Part shown: piece after piece, positions 58,619-64,000 of the stretch | Layout: each line of letters opens with the position of its first letter | Numbering within the stretch: position 1 is the stretch's first letter | NCBI GenBank assembly: GCA_947462335.1 | Contig: OX381713.1 | Coordinates: 23,242,381 to 23,306,380, forward strand | Direction of reading: 5' to 3' | Length of the DNA stretch: 64,000 bases | Source: Harmothoe impar | Taxonomy: Eukaryota > Annelida > Polychaeta > Phyllodocida > Polynoidae | The notes under the pieces: generated by a model | Told to the model about the DNA's origin: nothing | Databases searched by the model: none | Seen by the model: the letters and a program-made list of their open reading frames with translations, nothing else | Translations under genes and position numbers: made by a program

Positions 58619-58675
58619 GGTGCATTGGATTGCATCACACTCGGCTCTGCCTCGTGTGATACGATCCAATGCACC
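58619..58675. repeat. Perfect-arm hairpin GGTGCATTGGAT..ATCCAATGCACC
   Basis: Arms GGTGCATTGGATTGCATCAC and GTGATACGATCCAATGCACC pair with one or two mismatches around a 13-base loop. A small palindromic element or cruciform-forming site. Confidence 0.7.
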
Positions 58676-58854
58676 ACTCGGGGAGAAACCTGTCGTTCAG
58701 ACAGATTATTGTGGACCTCTATCTATTTATCCTTGTTACAAAGGATGTATGGTCTACATCAACTCTAGATTAAGGAGTCAGACTGCGCTACTTTGGACTA
58801 GTGTTTTATGTTCATGACAGTAGTTAGATATTATAGACAAACGCCAACGACAAT

Positions 58855-58973
58855 GGATTCCCTTTTCATTCTTCTTCATGAGTTTTACCTGGGTCGTAAC
58901 ACATTCATGAAGTTGCAGGCTGAGTGTTATGCGACTCGGTGTCCAATGAGTGAAGAACGATCAAAAGGGAATC
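58855..58973. mobile_element. 119-bp inverted-repeat element with GATTCCCTTTT ends
   Basis: GGATTCCCTTTTCATTCTTC then TTCATGAG on the left faces ATGAGTGAAGAACGATCAAA then AGGGAATC on the right. CAAT-like words flank both sides. No coding capacity; the interior contains a further TTCATGA pair. Confidence 0.55.
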
Positions 58974-60023
58974 AATTATAATCAAATTCTGTTTTCTAGA
59001 ATGCCGACAAAACTGACAAACAAGGGAAGATTAGTACTTATCTTTGTAGTTTTATTATTGATGTGGCAAGTAGTTGTAGTACATCATATCATTTATGAAT
59101 CGACATTTCGGTCTGTAGTTAACCTTCTTCAGAATGTGTTTGATGTGATCAAATTTTAGCAAAGTCCGTGGGAATGAACGGAATAGATAGGAAGGTAGGT
59201 ATGTTATCTGTAGAATTTAAACATTTTGATTGCTGTATCACAAAAAAAAAGTGAAAAAAAAATCATGACGCTAATGATCGTCATGTATGCGCATGTTGGT
59301 AGGAGCACCAGTTGCGTGTAGGTGGGGTGTAGCAATAATTATAATGTATACAGTACATCAACCACTAGTGACACCATGACACACAGTTATTAGAGGACAA
59401 AGGGCACCACCAATGTATTTTTTGCGTTTGTCTAACCTATTTAGGAGGACATCGTGCTTCATTTATCATGATAATGGCCGGCAGCAGCACAGCAGTTATA
59501 TAACGTTATAAATGTTGTATAACGTTTTTTGTTTACTGCGCATGCATGCAGGGATCGAGGTTAACACATTATTTTGTGTCAATACACTCGCGCATCTCAG
59601 GTTTGGTTCATATATTACAAGACAGTATGGGACACTCTCAGAGTGCCTTATACTTATAGTGCATAGGAGAGGTTAGAGAAATCCAAAAGCTGATATCTCC
59701 ATTATATCTGAATAACTAGTCACAACATGCTCAGTGTATTATTTGATCAGGATATAGTTGATACCTGCCATGTTTGCAGATATAATCTAATTTATTCAGA
59801 TTGGCCAAGTTACCCAACTTCACAGCAGGTGGTAGACATAAGTTTCCTATTAGGAACTAGCGAGATACTAGGGGTACCACCATGTGTTGCTCTGGTACCC
59901 ATTGTGAACCCCCTAGTCACCAGCAACCGGCTCAGTCAAATCACATGTCCGAGATTAGGGTACAGACAGGGTGTGAGTATTGTGAGTGGGTTGTACCTGG
60001 GCATTCGTTATGTCACCTGTTCA
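58974..60023. other. No gene assigned
   Basis: A + frame from an ATG at 59001 reads MPTKLTNKGRLVLIFVVLLL, a signal-anchor-like start, and ends at 59159. No donor in the phase needed by the downstream cysteine-rich exons is visible, so I do not link it. The + frame at 59727-60029 is unrecognised. Confidence 0.25.
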
Positions 60024-60092
60024 TCATAGAGTAGTGGTTAGCACGGTGGATTCATGATGCAGAGAGCCTAAGCTCAAATCCCAGCCAAGTCA
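60024..60092 (+). repeat. tRNA-derived SINE-like head
   Basis: GAGTAGTGGTTAGCACGGTG resembles an A box of the kind found in many tRNA-derived SINEs, and AGCTCAAATCCC is a B box 34 bases on. Acceptor stem absent. Followed by AT-rich DNA. Confidence 0.6.
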
Positions 60093-60303
60093 TATCTTGG
60101 TGACCATACCATGCATTTACATTCTTATATATCAAAAATATTTTGCTTTTTAGGTAGAAGTGAGTAACAACCTAGAAATTATAATCAAGAAATATCAATA
60201 GTATTTGGACAAAGCTTTTATTCCTATTTCTTCAAAGGAACTATATGTATATAGATAAGAAAAGGTATTTGTTGTTAATGGTATGGTAGCAGTGTAACTC
60301 ACC

Positions 60304-60490
60304 AGGGCTGCACAGGTGGTTCATGTGAGTCCTTTTGGGTGCCTCTGTCCAGTGATTGTCCATAAGGCATGAATGCAGCACCGGTGAGTAACTCGCCCAT
60401 ACGCATGTCACCAATGAAATCCCAGCTCCAACCAGTCCAACTGTCAGGAGTGCCTAGCTGTCGGATGGATGACCAGCCGTGTATCATGCT
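60304..60490 (-). CDS. Weak candidate exon on the minus strand
   Basis: On the minus strand an open segment reads HGWSSIRQLGTPDSWTGW and continues for about 60 codons to PPVQP, ending at a strong CCCTG/GTGAGT donor. It is rich in Trp and Gly. The upstream acceptor is poor (an AG right before CATGATACACGG with no pyrimidine tract), and a stop lies just upstream. I recognise no family. Confidence 0.25.
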
Positions 60491-60559
60491 AGTTTACCAA
60501 ACTCAACTGTATAACATGGGATGTGCCATAATGTCCCTTATATTGTGTATTTCAAAATA

Positions 60560-62144
60560 GATATTGATTTCCCTCTTATAATCTTTGATTATGAAAACGT
60601 GATATGTCGCGCTAAAGTAAAGGTACAACGCAATTTGATTTTTAAAAAGAAGGGGAAGGAAATATTGGCAAAGAGGTGGGATTGAAAGGTGAACTAATAA
60701 AGGGTAGGCGGAAGCACGTAGCAGACAGTATGAAATGAAAGAGAGGTGATCAAAAGATAACGTTTGATAGATACAATGTACTAATGCATTTGTAAACTTT
60801 GTATATAGTGAAGAATATCGATGGGCCAAGGAAAAAGAGAATATGCAATTTTAAGTAATTTCACATTTCAATAAGTGAAATGACATTTCATTCATAGATC
60901 ATGATTATTTACTGTCGTAAATGGTCCTTTGAACAAGAATTAAATAGTTTCCCAGCACTAGATAAAAATCAATGTTAAAAGCAAGATCGATGAAACGCAA
61001 TTCAATTTGAATGGTAATTGTCTTCTTTTGAGTCATTTCAGAAAAGTCTGTGAAACAACTTACCGTCAAATAATATATTAAGATTTAAGTTTTTCATCGA
61101 TTAATCATTTTTTTGTGGGTGGTTTGACAATGCAAATTATCATCATTTTAAACGTTAAAGCTAAAAACCAATAATCAAAATATGACAAAAAGATAAAACG
61201 ATAACCTTCAAATTACAACTACAACTTTTCTCAATGCGTACATCATGGAAATACAGCAAAGAAAATGTATTTATTGACTCTGATTAGGTAGGACCTTACC
61301 TTATAATTGCATCAGGATCTCCAGCAGACAAAAAACAAACAGTCATGCATAAACTAAAACATTCAGCCCAGCATAGTTAACTTCAAAAGACACACCCTTG
61401 GTCATTTATCCAACTCTATACAGATATTGTTTGATAAAACAGTTATTCCTAATGTGACAAACAAAAGATATCTGAGAGGATGTTTGAACTTGCACCAACC
61501 CAACAGAACTGCCTCGATACATCCAATGTCAAACCTACCTTGTGTTAACTTGCTCACCCAGGAAGAAGATGTCAGCCATGCTCTCACTTTATTCTTTTTT
61601 TTAATTTACACTAGCTCTTTCTATTGTTGGAAATTTCAGTGAGGGCCTGGCAATGCTGGACTCTCCTTATCCGATTCCAGTATTCACATACTGCAAATGA
61701 GTCTAGCAATGCTGAAATTAATGAGAATCTGACATTGCCAGAATCTGGAGAGAGGGTCCAAAATTGCTAGACCCTTTTGCAAAATGCAGATTTTGAGACA
61801 TATGGGAAGCTTGGAGAGGTTGGACTTGATCATGTAGAGACAATTAATTTCCAATTTCCTTGAAAAAAAAAAATATCCATGGGGCGCCCTTGACGAAGCT
61901 GAGAGTAGAACTAATACTTTCAACCTGCTGATTAAATGGATTACTTTCCCAGTCATTTGTTTGCAAAGCCCCTTTGTTCTAGTTATTCTGCTGTCATTTG
62001 ATTGTTCCCACTCGCTATTTGTTCCCAAATTGATGCTCTCCTCCCTAGTCCTTGTATTTCAGCTTTAATAAATCAAATATCCCATGTGAATGTCCAGTCG
62101 TGTAAATAGTGTTTTATGATGCGACATTTGCTGATCTGAGAATA
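60560..62144. other. Probable intron or intergenic; nothing recognised
   Basis: Very AT-rich, with short frames on both strands that lack splice support. No repeat ends found. Confidence 0.35.
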
Positions 62145-62366
62145 CCGTAAATTCTCGCGTATAAGCCTAACTCGCGTATAAGCCGCACCCCTAACTTTGA
62201 AAAATTATATAAGCCGCCAAGGAGGTCTGAATATTGCGATTCTGGTACTGTAGTATACTAATAAAAACTCTCGTATAAGCCGCACCCTATATGGGCATGT
62301 TTGGTATCAAAAGAAAGCTGAGTCTGACTCGCGTACAAGCCGCGGCTTCTACGCGAGAATTTACGG
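62145..62366. mobile_element. 222-bp TA-flanked MITE with CCGTAAATTCTCGCG ends
   Basis: CCGTAAATTCTCGCG and CGCGAGAATTTACGG are exact inverted ends with TA outside each (62143-62144, 62367-62368). Inside, CTCGCGTATAAGCCGCACC is repeated several times. It sits 44 bases upstream of the candidate exon at 62411, within the presumed intron. An older relative is at 8383-8582. Confidence 0.85.
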
Positions 62367-62410
62367 TAATTACCAAATGTTTTGATCAGCTTTGCTTTCA
62401 TTATTCACAG

Positions 62411-62455
62411 AACTTATTACAGATGTAATTTTAACTGTCGGAAACCCATTGTTAG
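62411..62455 (+). CDS. Candidate 45-nt exon of the cysteine-rich gene
   Basis: A classic acceptor (TTGCTTTCATTATTCACAG) and a consensus donor (TTAG/GTAACT) bound 45 bases. Entered with one base, the frame reads TYYRCNFNCRKPIV and leaves with AG, the same phase as the exon at 50852-50987. The next exon starts with the single base G, giving AGG (Arg). The two other frames do not continue the downstream cysteine-rich chain. It adds a C-x3-C pair and, at the junction, a dibasic Arg-Arg. Confidence 0.5.
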
Positions 62456-62791
62456 GTAACTTTAAATTTCTCCTAAGTTATATCAAACCGGCGATGTGGG
62501 CCTGCCCCTGCTTTGCAAGGCCTTTAACACTCATCAACAACGTCATTCAGTCAGTGACTACAAAATTTATGAATGTTCCTTCAAGCTTTCTATTCAGTTC
62601 TTGAAAAGCAAAAGATGCAGTGATAGATATGATTCAAATTGTAGGTATACTACTTCTCACTGAATGTTATATTATGTTTTATTTTATACGTGTTTTCCAT
62701 GGAAAACACACATGATCACTCCTATCACTAAAATGAACACTCCATCCATGATGATGACTAATCTTCCGTTTTCCTCTATTTTCTCTCAAAG

Positions 62792-63041
62792 GCGCTTTCC
62801 ATGGAAACGACTCCCCCACGAGATGTGCTTCCGCCAGCCATGCCAGAAGAACCGCGAGTGCTGTTTCCGGTGGAATATTTGTGACAAATCAGCGAAGGTG
62901 TGCGTGGACTGTTGGTATGGGAGCACATGCAGGTCTGAACAGGACTGTTGCTCCCGGTACCCCTACTGCGCACGCGTGTGGAAGAAGTCGAAGGATGGCC
63001 GCAGATATATAGTGAGCGGCAAGTGTGTCCGCAAGTTGTAG
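62792..63041 (+). CDS. Terminal coding exon of a small secreted protein with a doubled C-x5-CC-x5-C motif
   Basis: Follows a pyrimidine-rich acceptor (CTCTATTTTCTCTCAAAG) and runs 82 complete codons to TAG at 63039. Twelve cysteines are spaced C-x4-C-x5-CC-x5-C-x6-C-x2-C-x5-C-x5-CC-x5-C-x18-C. The block C-x5-CC-x5-C occurs twice (QKNRE/FRWNI and RSEQD/SRYPY), suggesting two related disulfide subdomains like those of the colipase/Dickkopf/prokineticin fold; that comparison is about spacing only. Near the start, RRFPWKR offers two dibasic processing sites. The frame is open upstream of the acceptor to an ATG at 62664, but that part is low in cysteine and probably intronic. Third-codon GC is higher than in the surroundings. 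I cannot name the gene; a neuropeptide/hormone precursor-like or extracellular-ligand role is inference. Confidence 0.6.
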
Positions 63042-63146
63042 TAGTGCTTCGGTACTACACACTGGGCATCATCAGCAGAGGTCTACGGCAGGCCAAGATG
63101 GTGGAAGAACTAACATGTATATTAAACAAATGTAAACTGAGTTAAA

Positions 63147-63152
63147 AATAAA
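63147..63152 (+). promoter_or_regulatory. Polyadenylation signal AATAAA
   Basis: AATAAA lies 106 bases after the stop codon of the terminal cysteine-rich exon, a normal distance for a short 3' UTR. Further AATAAA words occur near 63447 and 63669, so the real cleavage site is not certain. Confidence 0.5.
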
Positions 63153-63179
63153 ATGAAACTGAGTTAATATTGCATTTAC

Positions 63180-64000
63180 TGAGAGGTTTCTATATGTTGT
63201 TAAATGGATTTGAATATGATATTTGGATGACGCATAAGTCGACTTGTGATGCGCTCATTGGATAGAATCAAAATGGCTGCCGATTTCTGCGATGACACTC
63301 CCCTTGTTTCTGCATACTGCCAGAGTCGTCATGTATCTTCTACAGACAAGGGACTGTATCTTTTAATTTAAACTTAACAAGGAGTCCTCAATGGGTAACT
63401 CTTCTTTTCACCACATATTTATTTGTTTATTCAATTATTCATTTTTAATAAAGACTTGTGGGTCATAGACTCAGTTAGTAAACATAAAATTCTAAATATC
63501 CATATTAACAGTAATAGGATGGATATAATACCATGACTAGCAAAGCTATGAAGTTTATTTTGACGATAGAGCTAATGATGTTGAGACATGATGAATTTGA
63601 GCAGTATCTAGATAACAAGAAATTTTGTCAGAATTATAAAAAACAGAAAGGAAGTTCCTAATGTGACAAATAAAGCAGAACCGAATTATTTCTTTTTCAA
63701 TTTTCCCTCTTTGTTACATACATAGGCGTGTGCATAAATGTGGATGTAACATTTATTCTCGACAATAATTATATTCATATATATATACATATATATTTTC
63801 ATATACATTTAACTATATTTTCCCCCGAACTTCTCACAGAGCTTCTTGATATTAATTATTATATTCTGTCACTCACCCGAGAACAACCCCCGACAAAATC
63901 TACTCATTCCGTGTGAAATAACAAATAAATACCATGGTGCTCATTGTTTTATAATAGTTAATTTTGGACACTTAGTTTACAATTATTTTAAGGTGGTGGA
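63180..64000. other. Downstream flank; no gene recognised
   Basis: AT-rich with a TATATATACATATATAT-like stretch near 63778-63800. Short frames have no support. Confidence 0.35.

Noticed and set aside
59001..59159. Signal-peptide-like start MPTKLTNKGRLVLIFVVLLL as first exon of the cysteine-rich gene
   Set aside because: It lies downstream of the 50852 exon that already carries the end of a signal peptide, and no donor in the needed phase is visible before its stop.

Overview
The window looks like nuclear DNA of a metazoan, probably a marine invertebrate. It is AT-rich (GC about 40% by eye), shows no prokaryotic operon layout, and has no long open reading frames. It does have GT-AG splice-site pairs and microexon-sized open segments, and it is packed with short non-autonomous DNA transposons (MITEs), tRNA-derived SINE-like modules, minisatellite and locally duplicated non-coding blocks. 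I cannot name the species or even the phylum with confidence. No transposase, reverse transcriptase, rRNA, CRISPR array or intact functional tRNA gene was recognised.

Layout. From 1 to about 26 kb the DNA is non-coding. An old locally duplicated block appears at roughly 1.6-3.5, 12.2-15.2 and 17.1-18.7 kb, and several MITE families are inserted (TA-flanked CACAGAG family, GTGAGGCCCC composite, a TTA-flanked pair at 19.2-19.6 kb, and others). From about 27 to 49 kb lies a second set of local duplications. Copy A (about 32.7-42 kb) and copy B (about 42-49 kb) are collinear at many points with an offset near 9 kb that falls to about 6.6 kb, and a more decayed, rearranged copy lies at 27.5-32 kb. 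Copy A carries a 1.76-kb insertion (39830-41592) with inverted ends, full of tRNA-Tyr-like modules and 108-bp MITEs; copy B keeps the matching empty site.

Genes. The best coding signal is on the + strand at the right-hand side: a candidate gene for a small secreted cysteine-rich protein, built from exons at 50852-50987, 52305-52331 (27-nt microexon), 62411-62455 and 62792-63041, with an AATAAA at 63147. The reading phases agree across every junction. Cysteine-pair motifs occur in three of the exons. The end of a signal peptide can be read at the start of the first visible exon, and dibasic sites suggest prohormone-like processing. The first exon (start codon and hydrophobic core) was not found and may lie upstream or outside the window. 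Other coding candidates (54960-55075 +, 60304-60490 -) are weak. Everything else appears intergenic or intronic.
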